DNA of 64,000 nucleotides from Ephemerocybe angulata (Eukaryota; Basidiomycota; Agaricomycetes; Agaricales; Psathyrellaceae). Positions 23,798 through 35,100 of this stretch are shown piece by piece. The translations under genes and the position numbers were made by a program. Numbering within the stretch: position 1 is the stretch's first letter; each line of letters opens with the position of its first letter. The DNA is taken from contig JAACJK010000168.1 in the NCBI GenBank assembly GCA_013368325.1, forward strand, positions 1 to 64,000, written 5' to 3'. Under the pieces are notes generated by a model. The model was given only the letters and a program-made list of their open reading frames with translations. It searched no databases and was not told the DNA's origin.

Positions 23798-26700
23798 TCA
23801 AGACTTCCCGCCCACCCCCGGACTCACAGGTCCTGGCCCTGGACTGGGCCCGGGGCCGGGGCCGGGTTCTGCGGGGTCGACGTCTACTGAGTCGAGTAAG
23901 CTGTGAGGGTAGAGATGGTTAGTACGTGGGATGTATACAGCGCGGTTAGAAGATTAGAAGACAGAGAGAGGGAGTGCGGTCAAAACGACGAGGTACCATG
24001 CGCAACGGCGTGCCCCGTGCGCCAGCGAGCACACACGATCCATCCTTCGTCCCCTCCGCGCCCCCACACACCACCCAGAACGACCGACCATACACGCGCA
24101 CAGCCCCCAGCCCCAAACCGTCTCAGCCATCATCGGGCCTTGAGCCCACGTCCGCATCTCGCCACTCGACCGTCCACACACGTCCGTACCACAACCCAAC
24201 CCCGATACTCGCACCCCTTCCCCCGTCTCTCCATCGCACACCCACCCAATCCGCACGCTCTCATCCAGTCAGACGCCGATCCACCCAACGATCCATCCAA
24301 GCCCCATCCCATCCGTCCACCCTCTCTTTCCATCCCGCCCCATCCATCCCATCCCAGCCGCCCCGCCCTCCTAACGCACGCACGCGATCCCAAGTACGCC
24401 AGAGGAAGAAAAGAACGCACCTATACTGCTTCAACAACGCACACTCGCCTCCATTCTCCAGATCGATACTGTAGAGGTAAAAGTAGCCGTCGCTTGATAT
24501 GACCATGACGTGCGGCATCGTTCTGCGAGGGAGAGAGGGCGTCAGCGATCGCGTTGAGGGGGAAGGGAAGGGGAAGGGGAGGGGAGGAGGAAGTGGGTAA
24601 ATGAAGACGTAGGTATGAATATAAATGACGGCACGACGACGTGAACGACGAAGGAAGAACGAATAGCGAACGGAAGCGAGCTCGAACGACAGCGTCGACG
24701 ATCGGAGCGCGTAAACGCGCCCAACAAAACTCCGCCAGAACCCGAGCCCACGAGTACACGACATGCGCTATACCCCACAACGGCCCCAGCGGGTGCGTAA
24801 CGAACCCGAAGCCAACCACACGCATCCTCCCAGCGCTTAATCGACCAAAAAGGCATCACCCAGAGTCATCGCACACCAAGCGAACACTCAAACGACCAAC
24901 CGAACAACCCAGTCAACCAACGAGGCGCTCGAACCCCCGACCGACAACCACCCACCCACACACCGACCGATACCCAAGCCCGCACGCGCACGCATCCATC
25001 CTCCCTTCCTTCCTTCTCCTCGCACAGCACGAACACATCTGCAAACCCAACGGATCCTGCCATCGACCCCGACTCCGACCCCGAGCCCGACTGACGCAGT
25101 CAAACAACAGAACGAAGCGAATGGAGAGGGGCGTCGAAACGGATGAACGAACGAACGAGCGACTACATACGGCGAGTCGGACGATCTTTCGAACGCCGAG
25201 CGAGCGAGTCCAGGTGCAACTGAGACGCAAGAACGACCAACACACGAAAACCGAACTCGAGCTCGAACCCTTCGTCAAACAATCACGCGTCGAACGTCTG
25301 GCGATGCATCGAACGCCTTGCTCGCGACTTCATATGCGCCGAGCCGGCGGAGCGACAAAGACCCACTGAAGCTCGAACGCGTCGACGATCTCGTTCCAAC
25401 TACGAGCCGAGGAAAGACTCTCGAGCGAACGCGACACGCTCAAACACATGTAAGATGCGAAGGACGCACGACGTCAGATATCCATCCAAACCAGACGCCC
25501 CGAGCTCCCCACTACCAAGCGCAGCTACGCACGCCTCCCACAAGGTACAAACCAAGAGCAAAGGTAGAAAGGAAGAGGAAAAGGGAGTCTCGAAGGAACG
25601 GAGTCTCGAAAAAACGAACGAACGAACGAACGAAGGATCGAAGCAAATGAAGAAAAGAACAAACGACAGAAGAACTCACCCACTCAACCCCACAACAGTC
25701 CTCACACCCCCACCCCCCGACCCGCTACTCGGCAAACTCAAACTCGCAAAGTCCCGCGACGGCTCCCACATCTCCTTCATCGAGCTGGGCAGGTAGGACC
25801 CCACCGAGCTTGTGAGTCCTCTTGTCAGTTGGAGGGATTTGCGGGTTAGGGATGAGCTGTGGGTGAGGGTGAGTGCGATGGGGGTCGGTGGGGGCGGGGA
25901 CGGCGGGGGCGGGGGCGAAGAGAGAAGGCGGGTCGGTCGGCCAGCCGGTGACGGCGGTTAGGAGAAAGGAGGGGGAGAAGGAGGAAGAGTGGGGGTGAGG
26001 AAGGGCGGAGGGTGAGCGAAGTCGAGGGCGAGAGATATGGGCGGGGCGGGGGAGGTGGTGATTTGGACAGAGAGGGGTGAGCGCGGACGAGGGGGAGGGA
26101 GGGTGGGGATGGAGGGCGTGGATCGAGGAGGGGAGAGGGATCGGAGCGGGAGTCGGTTCGTAGAGGGGATGGGCGAAGGTCGACGACGGGGGAGGAAACG
26201 AGGGCGGGTGGGGCGATGGATGAACGGAGGAACGATGGGCGACGAACGAGGCGATGGGTCAGGGCGAGGCAGGTGGTGGAGAACGAGGAGGGCGGCGACG
26301 TCGAAGAGGGGGATAGGGGAAGACGATCATGACCTACAGTAAGTCTCGATACAGTTTGACAATAGAACGACACTCACCCAACACTCCTCGACTTCTTCGA
26401 ATCAATGAAAGCCTCATACCCGCCATCCAACGTCCCCGTCGTACTCTCCCTCCCATCCAAACTCTCCGCCACACTCCTCGGACTCGCCTTGCCCCCCGTC
26501 GCGCCCCCCAGCTTAAAAATATGCACCGTATCATGCGCACTGCTCACCGCCATCAGACTCCCCACCACATTGAAATTGATGCTGTAGATCTTCGCCTCTC
26601 TTGTGCCCCGGCGGAACTGGTATAGCTTCTCGGCGCCCGGGACGGACCATACGCGGATGACGGTGCCCTTGTCGGAGGCGGTGGCGAGGAGGGTGCCGGT

Positions 26701-27428
26701 GCTGTTGAGGGCGAGGCACGAGATGGGGGCCTTGTGCGCCTGGATGACGTTCGCGACTGTCAAGCTGCGTGTGCTGAACAGCAGCACGTCGCCGCTTGCC
26801 GGTGTCGGGCTCGGGGATGCGGAGGAGGAGGGCACGGGGGATGGGTAGGCGAGGTAGGACGAGTCGACGGAGGGCGAGAGCGCACAGATGGCGTCGGGGT
26901 TCGGCGTGGTCTCGATGACGTGCAGCAGGCGCATGTTGCTGATGTCGTAGATGTAGATCTCGGCTTCGAGCACGATGACGAGCGTCTTGCGGTTCATCTT
27001 GACGCTGAGGATGCTCGACGGGAACAGCAGCTCGCAGATCATGCTTTGCCGCTGCGCGGGGTGAGCGACGTTCACAGGGAGGACGGCGGACGGACCTTGG
27101 TGTTGACGATCTGCAGCTTCCGCGGACTGGACTGCGCCTGGTCCGCCGCGCCGACGAGCGCGATCAGCGACGTGCAGAACAGCATCTCCACAATGCCCCG
27201 CGCCCCGTCGTCTACACACATTCAGCCTCCTCCCACAAACAGTGACACTGGCACGCACTCATGGTGTAGACGCGCCCGAAGGGGTCGCAGTTGGTGATGC
27301 TGTACCCCCGCTTCGTGCCTAGAGAGATGCACCTGCGCCGGCCCGTGAGCAAGAGTCCCCGCCGCTGACACGCCCACGCACGAAAAGTCCTGGTTGAAGT
27401 TGGCGAAGAGCATGTTCCCGTCTGCCAT
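23798..27428 (-). CDS. ATG18: Atg18-type PROPPIN (autophagy), full-length copy 1
   Basis: Exons: 27382-27428, 27259-27332, 27096-27211, 26378-27051, 25680-25808, 24421-24522 and 23798-23900. All phases agree and sum to 414 residues, a normal Atg18 length. The protein is a seven-bladed beta-propeller that binds PI3P/PI(3,5)P2 on autophagic and vacuolar membranes with Atg2. Diagnostic pieces are [64 protein letters not shown], the lipid-binding FRRG motif (225-228), [42 protein letters not shown] and LLKQYSLLDS. The C-terminal tail is Gly/Pro-rich. Introns 1-3 are 44-49 nt, but introns 4, 5 and 6 are 569, 1,157 and 520 nt, G/A- or C/A-skewed and full of simple repeats. The tandem-duplication breakpoint (25497) lies in intron 5. 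This is the only copy here with every exon; whether the long introns splice efficiently is open. Confidence 0.88.
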
Positions 27429-27460
27429 CGTGGTGGTGGTGGTGGTCGTCGGGAGCAGGC

Positions 27461-27483
27461 GACGCTTCGTCGACTGAGCGATT
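27461..27483 (-). promoter_or_regulatory. Conserved ATG18 upstream motif, copy 1
   Basis: The motif begins GACGCTTCGTCGACTGAGCG and is present 33-44 bp upstream of the start codon in all five ATG18 copies (also 34089-34111, 45039-45061, 56006-56028, 63936-63958), even where the surrounding sequence has diverged. It contains a GTCGAC palindrome. It could be a 5'-UTR or promoter element; the role is inferred from conservation only. Confidence 0.5.
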
Positions 27484-29439
27484 AGGTAACACAAGGTCAC
27501 ACGCTGGCTCCGAGCGGAACGGGGCCGCGCCAGTTGCTTGGACGTGTTTGTACGCCGCTGCTGGGGTGCTTGGCCGTCTACCGCTGTGTGGAGACGCAGC
27601 TCTTGTCAACGCAGGTCATATTGATAGACGCACGAATTCTACAAACTCGCCGGGGTCGGAGCATGGACCCAGCGATCCATGCTCGAAGACCTGTGGCTAC
27701 GGGCTTCGAATTACTGAACCACTGCATTGACGCATCGCACCAGGTATCCCAGAGCTACGTCTCTGTCTGTGAAATTTGAACTGCTTCAGAATACTTCAGT
27801 GTGATATCATAGAGACGTACACTCGCATTGTCAGATTAGGGCCGCGAGTTCAATTGATTCACAGTTCTTGTGTACTGCTGGCTTTCTTCGAGCTTCCTTC
27901 GTGATATATGAGCATGTACATTGTCATCATGCATCAGCCTGACAACAAATGCAGCACACCCGAGCATATCATCCAGAAATAAATGAGTACACTCTAAGCG
28001 ACTTCCCAAGCTATGTAAAGACTGTGAACTGATTGTTCTGAACTTCTTCGTGCATATCTGAGTGCCCTGCGCGACTCAGTTTGCTCGAAATTCGGATAGC
28101 ATGGCGAGACGATCATTTAGGCGCTGCACAAGTAGATGTGCGTGAATCCCAAGAGCGTGAGCTTTGAGTCTATTGGTGCATACGCTCACTGCGCTCACTT
28201 CGCAGGCTGCAAACGTTGATAAAAACTCGCTGTCATACCGGTGATTGGCTATTCTCGGTTGTGATAATTAGTTGAAAGCCCACATGAATCATCCCCTCGC
28301 TGAACATTGAGACTCGGCACAAACGCTGGGAAACACTTCGAAACTATGCTAGTCAACTAGCTAGTAGATATCGCGCGAACAATTGAGTATTCTCGTCAAC
28401 TAAACCTTTCCTATACTCACGATAATCGAAAGACCACATGAATTATACCACTCACCGAACATTGAGACTCGGGAGAACACTTTGAAAAACATAAAACAGC
28501 AAGTAAATATCGATCTTGGATACTCACGGCAATTGTCGCTATCCTAGTGTACAAAAATCGAGACTTGGAACGAAACTAAGACGCCGAGAGACATCCATCT
28601 CCGGAAACGTAGCTGATATATCACAAGTCCTCACATTAAAAATACGCTACGGGACATGCAGTCTGATAGACTTACACACTAACCTCGTAAATACTCACCA
28701 TAGGTAGGGCTAATCCGCCTTATCTCAAGCATTCAGACGTTCCCGTGAAATAAAGTCCACAACACAGTCAAACCAACCCAAAACCCGACGAACGAAACTC
28801 GCAATACCAATTCGCAGCCCAATCATCCATGAACTAAATCTACCATTCTACAAGTTCAATCGAGTCTCCACACCCACCTACACAACCTCGCCACCCACCC
28901 ATACCACCAAACATCACCGGCCCCTGCCAGAGGCCTCGCCCATCCTCACCGCACTCGGACCCAAGCCATCTATCCATCGGCATGCACGCTCAACCAACGC
29001 ACGTCCTGACTCGGCAACGCACCGCAATGTCAAGCGCAAACTCACGCTGTCTGCCGGACATACTTGCGCATGCGGAGTGGCATTGGGAGCCAGTCTCCAC
29101 ACACAGTCTCACGCCTTGACATATCCGTCGGGTACGCCAATCTGGAAAGCACGAACTCGTCGGTTCTTCCACCTCCGACCCGTGCAAGCGTCAACTAGTC
29201 AAAATGATGCTGGGCATGCATTCTCGGAGAACCGAAAATCACCCAAGTCTCCCCAAAATCGGGGGTGATGATCTCATGCACGTACCTATCTTGATGACTT
29301 CGACTCAAGCTCACTCACGCACCATGATCTAACTACGCTACCCTATCCTACATACGAAGTACGTAGATCAATATATACCATTCCTCCCGTCGCCCGCACG
29401 GACACCGCGAAATGATCAAACTAAACAGAATTTACGTGA
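27484..29439. other. Non-coding flank of ATG18 with a 156-bp diverged tandem repeat
   Basis: No gene is supported. GAACATTGAGACTCGG occurs at 28302 and 28458, 156 bp apart, each preceded by CACATGAAT and followed by GAAAAAC-like words, indicating a diverged tandem repeat over about 28240-28510. The same stretch recurs in the two other unit copies (from 34112 and 45062), and 29040-29400 has a diverged relative at 57410-57770. Confidence 0.5.
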
Positions 29440-30375
29440 GTGACGGGAAACGGGAGAGATGTGGCAGGACTTACCCAATGCGGTGACCGACGGCGCAGCG
29501 ACATCTGGAACAATATCTCGTCAGCGGAGATCCGAAACGACGGTGCTCGAAAACATACCGGCACGTCAAAGGGAGCCGAGCACAGCGAGGACGAGATGCG
29601 CTCGCAGATGGGCAGCGAGGGACGGCCGGGTCTCGACGTCGAAGCATGGGCTCTCGACATGTAGAAGGTGTTAGCGGGCAAACGGAGGCGAAGAAATTTG
29701 ACAAACGCACCTTTGGCCAGTCTAAACGCACTCCTCGAGCCATTCCCTTCGACGACATAGAGCGAGCTATGGTAGAGAGAGTCAGCGATGAAGGAAAGGA
29801 ATGCAAGTGGTACTCAGCTTTACGGTGCGAGCTATGCGAACGAAACGGCCCCGAGTACGGCGTCGACGACAGCGAATGGTGACTTCGATGGTCCGGGAGG
29901 TAGGGAGGTTGAAGTGTTGGGGACGGGGGGATGCTGGCGCGCTGAAGGTGGTCGAGAAGTGGGAGAGTGGTGAGTGCGTTGTGACGTGCGAATCTGACTG
30001 GGATGCTCACCTTCTCGAAGTACTGACTCTGGAGTGAATGACCTAGTCGATGAGTCTGGTAAGCGAGGGATGAATAAAGATGAGCAAGTCGACTCACCTC
30101 TGGAGACGATGCTGAGCGTGGGTTGGGGTGACGATGGCTGTCGAAGTCAATGAGAGTGAGCGAAAGAGGGACATGCTGAGCAAGGAGTATGACTTACTAG
30201 GCATCGTCGTCGACAACGAGCACCGTGTAACGAGGGAGAGAGAGGGATGAGAGTAGAGAGGGAACAGAGTGGGGGAAAGGGAAGAAAGGAATGTGGGGGA
30301 TGAAAAGAGAGAGCGTGGGGATATAAACAAAACGAACGGGAGACGGAGTGTGACTGATGCGGACGCATCAGTCAC
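29440..30375 (-). other. Conserved block with splice-like signals, unrecognised
   Basis: Identical blocks lie at 36072-37007 and 47022-47957, with a diverged relative at 57815-58520. On the minus strand it has several well-formed introns: GTAAGT...TTCGACAG, GTGAGTCGACTT...TTACCAG and GTGAGCATCCC...CTTCAG. Joining the first pieces gives a readable frame containing RYTVLVVDDDA and THRLGHSLQSQYFEK, but no domain is complete; in the diverged relative the first piece is absent and a one-base indel breaks the frame. This is most likely a short or decaying gene, or a non-coding transcript. Confidence 0.35.
30350..30375. repeat. 26-bp perfect palindrome with 2-nt centre
   Basis: GTGACTGATGCG, then GA, then its exact complement. 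It is present identically at 36982-37007 and 47932-47957 because of the duplications. It lies upstream of the minus-strand splice-like block and close to an ATATAAAC word, so a regulatory dyad is possible. Confidence 0.7.
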
Positions 30376-30788
30376 GCATTACGCTGGCTGTTGGAGAACG
30401 GACTTAGCGCCGTGAGGACGCGCGGCCCGCGGGATCACAGCGCTCGTCCACCGAGTTCGGCGGTCCTCTGGTATCCAGGAAAAGCAATAGATAGACGATA
30501 AAGATATTGGCGGGATGTGCTCAGCGCGATTCTGAGATAGAAACCTGGATAGGTGAAGCCATGAGACCGCGATTCAGAGCGTCGTGGATCGCACCTGAGT
30601 CCAATCCTTTACACCTACATCGCACTTCCCTTCGCCCTCATCCCCGCACACCATCCACATTTCATTGCAGCATCATCTCAAGGCTAATATCCCGCCTCAC
30701 ACATCCCGTTTAACACAGAACATCACACACACTCAAATCATCTCAACGTTCGATTCCCAGATTCGCTTGCTCAGATCCATCTAGTGAC

Positions 30789-31163
30789 ATGCGATTCGCG
30801 CCATGCACTATTGTCCCCAACGAGCAAGTCCAAGCGAATATGTACCACATTGAATACAGACGTCTCGTGGGATACGGCCTAGTTAATCAATTTGGTAAGC
30901 GCCAAGTCTTCGCGTACCTGAAAACGAACCTCCTGAAGGTGAAACGCACGGAACTACGGGATGAGGATGGCGAGCGGGGAATTCGAACAACTGGAGTTCG
31001 TTCACCGAGATGCTTTGGATTGCTCATCGAGATTCGTGAGTCCAGAGATATCAAGTTCTGCGTGCATCTCCTGAAACGAAGTATCATGAAAGGCGAACTA
31101 AGATTTAGAAACAGTGAGTACGCTCCGTGCTCCTCCCGCTCACCCCATTCAACAACTCCCTGA
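30789..31163 (+). CDS. Small hypothetical protein, 124 aa (three identical copies)
   Basis: The open frame begins MRFAPCTIVPNEQ and has a plausible core (LVGYGLVNQFGKRQVFAYL, LLIEIRESRDIKFCVHLL), followed by a GTGAGTACG donor at the end of FRN, so the true protein may continue in another exon. It is basic, with no signal peptide or membrane helix. No family was recognised. The same frame is found at 37421-37795 and 48371-48745. Coding is only moderately likely. Confidence 0.3.
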   Translation: MRFAPCTIVPNEQVQANMYHIEYRRLVGYGLVNQFGKRQVFAYLKTNLLKVKRTELRDEDGERGIRTTGVRSPRCFGLLIEIRESRDIKFCVHLLKRSIMKGELRFRNSEYAPCSSRSPHSTTP

Positions 31164-32123
31164 GCTTAGAATCTGCATTCTTCCTTGACACAATCCTGAC
31201 AGCTGTCAGGTAATATACGGCAGTCTATTCTTGGTGTGAGAGAATCTGGGACTATAGGTCTGAATTAAGTTGAGATTGGGTACGTATGCGTAGGTTACGC
31301 GGATATGGCACATATACTGTCTCAAAAATATCGATAAAATCAAGGGTTTTTCGTACATGTTTGAGCCATTTTGCCGTACTATTCCTACACGTTGGCCCAA
31401 ATCAATAAGATTGATTTACGAACACCTTCGTTCTGAGTCGATTATTCGTGCACCCCATTTTGAGGCATTTTCATACGTGTTCTTAGAGTAGTAAAATTAT
31501 CAGACACATTGCAGCTTTGCGCAAATCGTGATAACTCGCACACCTTTGTGAGGAGCTGTTAATATTGTACATGTTTGGTTTAGGGGCTGTCGTCGAGCCC
31601 TGGCTATGCTGTCGCGTCGCGTCGAGCTGTCAGGATTGGCTTCCGTTGTCCCCTGTTCTTCCTGATCCCCGTCCTCCATTCTCATTATGCCAGAGCTCAT
31701 TGAGTGTACCTCACCCATACCTCTGTACAAGATACCCAAAGACCGAATAGACTGTTATTCGCAAGGTTCCGAAGAGTGTGAGTTCAATATTGTGGTCCTC
31801 GGCGTGCCTCTCTCATTTCTGGGACTAACATGCTCCTACAGAATAGGAAGTTCTCTCTCGCACTCGGAATTGAATGCGAGAGGTTTGTTCTCGCATTCCT
31901 TTCACTCGACCAACTGTTCCAGGTGGGTGGATAAGCCGAAGTCGCGCAGAAAGATGGGCGCCTAACCAAAATCACATTCTGCGCAGCCAATTTGGGCGAC
32001 CAGTCGATCGGGTCTCGACTTGAGCCCGTTTACGTGGCTGGTAAATGTTTGGGCTTCTCGAAGGGGTAGCAGTATGGAACATTGGATAGAGGCGAACTGG
32101 GCCGCAAGCCGCATGGATTTAGT

Positions 32124-35100
32124 GCCCCGAGCTCCCCACTACCAAGCGCAGCTACGCACGCCTCCCACAAGGTACAAACCAAGAGCAAAGGTAGAAAGGA
32201 AGAGGAAAAGGGAGTCTCGAAGGAACGGAGTCTCGAAAAAACGAACGAACGAACGAACGAAGGATCGAAGCAAATGAAGAAAAGAACAAACGACAGAAGA
32301 ACTCACCCACTCAACCCCACAACAGTCCTCACACCCCCACCCCCCGACCCGCTACTCGGCAAACTCAAACTCGCAAAGTCCCGCGACGGCTCCCACATCT
32401 CCTTCATCGAGCTGGGCAGGTAGGACCCCACCGAGCTTGTGAGTCCTCTTGTCAGTTGGAGGGATTTGCGGGTTAGGGATGAGCTGTGGGTGAGGGTGAG
32501 TGCGATGGGGGTCGGTGGGGGCGGGGACGGCGGGGGCGGGGGCGAAGAGAGAAGGCGGGTCGGTCGGCCAGCCGGTGACGGCGGTTAGGAGAAAGGAGGG
32601 GGAGAAGGAGGAAGAGTGGGGGGTGAGGAAGGGCGGAGGGTGAGCGAAGTCGAGGGCGAGAGATATGGGCGGGGCGGGGGAGGTGGTGATTTGGACAGAG
32701 AGGGGTGAGCGCGGACGAGGGGGAGGGAGGGTGGGGATGGAGGGCGTGGATCGAGGAGGGGAGAGGGATCGGAGCGGGAGTCGGTTCGTAGAGGGGATGG
32801 GCGAAGGTCGACGACGGGGGAGGAAACGAGGGCGGGTGGGGCGATGGATGAACGGAGGAACGATGGGCGACGAACGAGGCGATGGGTCAGGGCGAGGCAG
32901 GTGGTGGAGAACGAGGAGGGCGGCGACGTCGAAGAGGGGGATAGGGGAAGACGATCATGACCTACAGTAAGTCTCGATACAGTTTGACAATAGAACGACA
33001 CTCACCCAACACTCCTCGACTTCTTCGAATCAATGAAAGCCTCATACCCGCCATCCAACGTCCCCGTCGTACTCTCCCTCCCATCCAAACTCTCCGCCAC
33101 ACTCCTCGGACTCGCCTTGCCCCCCGTCGCGCCCCCCAGCTTAAAAATATGCACCGTATCATGCGCACTGCTCACCGCCATCAGACTCCCCACCACATTG
33201 AAATTGATGCTGTAGATCTTCGCCTCTCTTGTGCCCCGGCGGAACTGGTATAGCTTCTCGGCGCCCGGGACGGACCATACGCGGATGACGGTGCCCTTGT
33301 CGGAGGCGGTGGCGAGGAGGGTGCCGGTGCTGTTGAGGGCGAGGCACGAGATGGGGGCCTTGTGCGCCTGGATGACGTTCGCGACTGTCAAGCTGCGTGT
33401 GCTGAACAGCAGCACGTCGCCGCTTGCCGGTGTCGGGCTCGGGGATGCGGAGGAGGAGGGCACGGGGGATGGGTAGGCGAGGTAGGACGAGTCGACGGAG
33501 GGCGAGAGCGCACAGATGGCGTCGGGGTTCGGCGTGGTCTCGATGACGTGCAGCAGGCGCATGTTGCTGATGTCGTAGATGTAGATCTCGGCTTCGAGCA
33601 CGATGACGAGCGTCTTGCGGTTCATCTTGACGCTGAGGATGCTCGACGGGAACAGCAGCTCGCAGATCATGCTTTGCCGCTGCGCGGGGTGAGCGACGTT
33701 CACAGGGAGGACGGCGGACGGACCTTGGTGTTGACGATCTGCAGCTTCCGCGGACTGGACTGCGCCTGGTCCGCCGCGCCGACGAGCGCGATCAGCGACG
33801 TGCAGAACAGCATCTCCACAATGCCCCGCGCCCCGTCGTCTACACACATTCAGCCTCCTCCCACAAACAGTGACACTGGCACGCACTCATGGTGTAGACG
33901 CGCCCGAAGGGGTCGCAGTTGGTGATGCTGTACCCCCGCTTCGTGCCTAGAGAGATGCACCTGCGCCGGCCCGTGAGCAAGAGTCCCCGCCGCTGACACG
34001 CCCACGCACGAAAAGTCCTGGTTGAAGTTGGCGAAGAGCATGTTCCCGTCTGCCATCGTGGTGGTGGTGGTGGTCGTCGGGAGCAGGCGACGCTTCGTCG
34101 ACTGAGCGATTAGGTAACACAAGGTCACACGCTGGCTCCGAGCGGAACGGGGCCGCGCCAGTTGCTTGGACGTGTTTGTACGCCGCTGCTGGGGTGCTTG
34201 GCCGTCTACCGCTGTGTGGAGACGCAGCTCTTGTCAACGCAGGTCATATTGATAGACGCACGAATTCTACAAACTCGCCGGGGTCGGAGCATGGACCCAG
34301 CGATCCATGCTCGAAGACCTGTGGCTACGGGCTTCGAATTACTGAACCACTGCATTGACGCATCGCACCAGGTATCCCAGAGCTACGTCTCTGTCTGTGA
34401 AATTTGAACTGCTTCAGAATACTTCAGTGTGATATCATAGAGACGTACACTCGCATTGTCAGATTAGGGCCGCGAGTTCAATTGATTCACAGTTCTTGTG
34501 TACTGCTGGCTTTCTTCGAGCTTCCTTCGTGATATATGAGCATGTACATTGTCATCATGCATCAGCCTGACAACAAATGCAGCACACCCGAGCATATCAT
34601 CCAGAAATAAATGAGTACACTCTAAGCGACTTCCCAAGCTATGTAAAGACTGTGAACTGATTGTTCTGAACTTCTTCGTGCATATCTGAGTGCCCTGCGC
34701 GACTCAGTTTGCTCGAAATTCGGATAGCATGGCGAGACGATCATTTAGGCGCTGCACAAGTAGATGTGCGTGAATCCCAAGAGCGTGAGCTTTGAGTCTA
34801 TTGGTGCATACGCTCACTGCGCTCACTTCGCAGGCTGCAAACGTTGATAAAAACTCGCTGTCATACCGGTGATTGGCTATTCTCGGTTGTGATAATTAGT
34901 TGAAAGCCCACATGAATCATCCCCTCGCTGAACATTGAGACTCGGCACAAACGCTGGGAAACACTTCGAAACTATGCTAGTCAACTAGCTAGTAGATATC
35001 GCGCGAACAATTGAGTATTCTCGTCAACTAAACCTTTCCTATACTCACGATAATCGAAAGACCACATGAATTATACCACTCACCGAACATTGAGACTCGG

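Larger units (their letters stand above)
25497..32122. repeat. 6.6-kb tandem duplication, copy 1
   Basis: From GCCCCGAGCTCCCC in ATG18 intron 5 to GGATTTAG, this block is repeated head-to-tail at 32124-38754. The offset is 6,627 up to about 26000, 6,628 after a one-G length difference, and 6,632 after a 4-bp difference near 28590 (ACAT missing here). Otherwise the copies look identical. It contains ATG18 exons 1-5, about 1.9 kb of non-coding flank, the conserved block 29440-30375 and the small frames beyond it. Confidence 0.93.

Noticed and set aside
25846..26373. 175-codon minus frame rich in Pro/Ser
   Set aside because: It lies in ATG18 intron 4; a one-G length difference breaks it in copy 2, and it has no domain.
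26734..27297. 187-codon plus-strand frame, repeated in each ATG18 copy
   Set aside because: It lies antisense to ATG18 exons 3-4 and is an Arg/Asp/Val-rich shadow of the GC-rich coding strand.
30180..30230. RYTVLVVDDDA, resembling the start of a response-regulator receiver domain
   Set aside because: Only about ten residues match, and the spliced continuation does not follow the receiver pattern.
31687..31965. Possible two-exon small protein (MPELIECTSPIPLYK...)
   Set aside because: The donor and acceptor phases do not join to an open frame; the most natural splice creates a stop. Same in the copies at 38319 and 49269.
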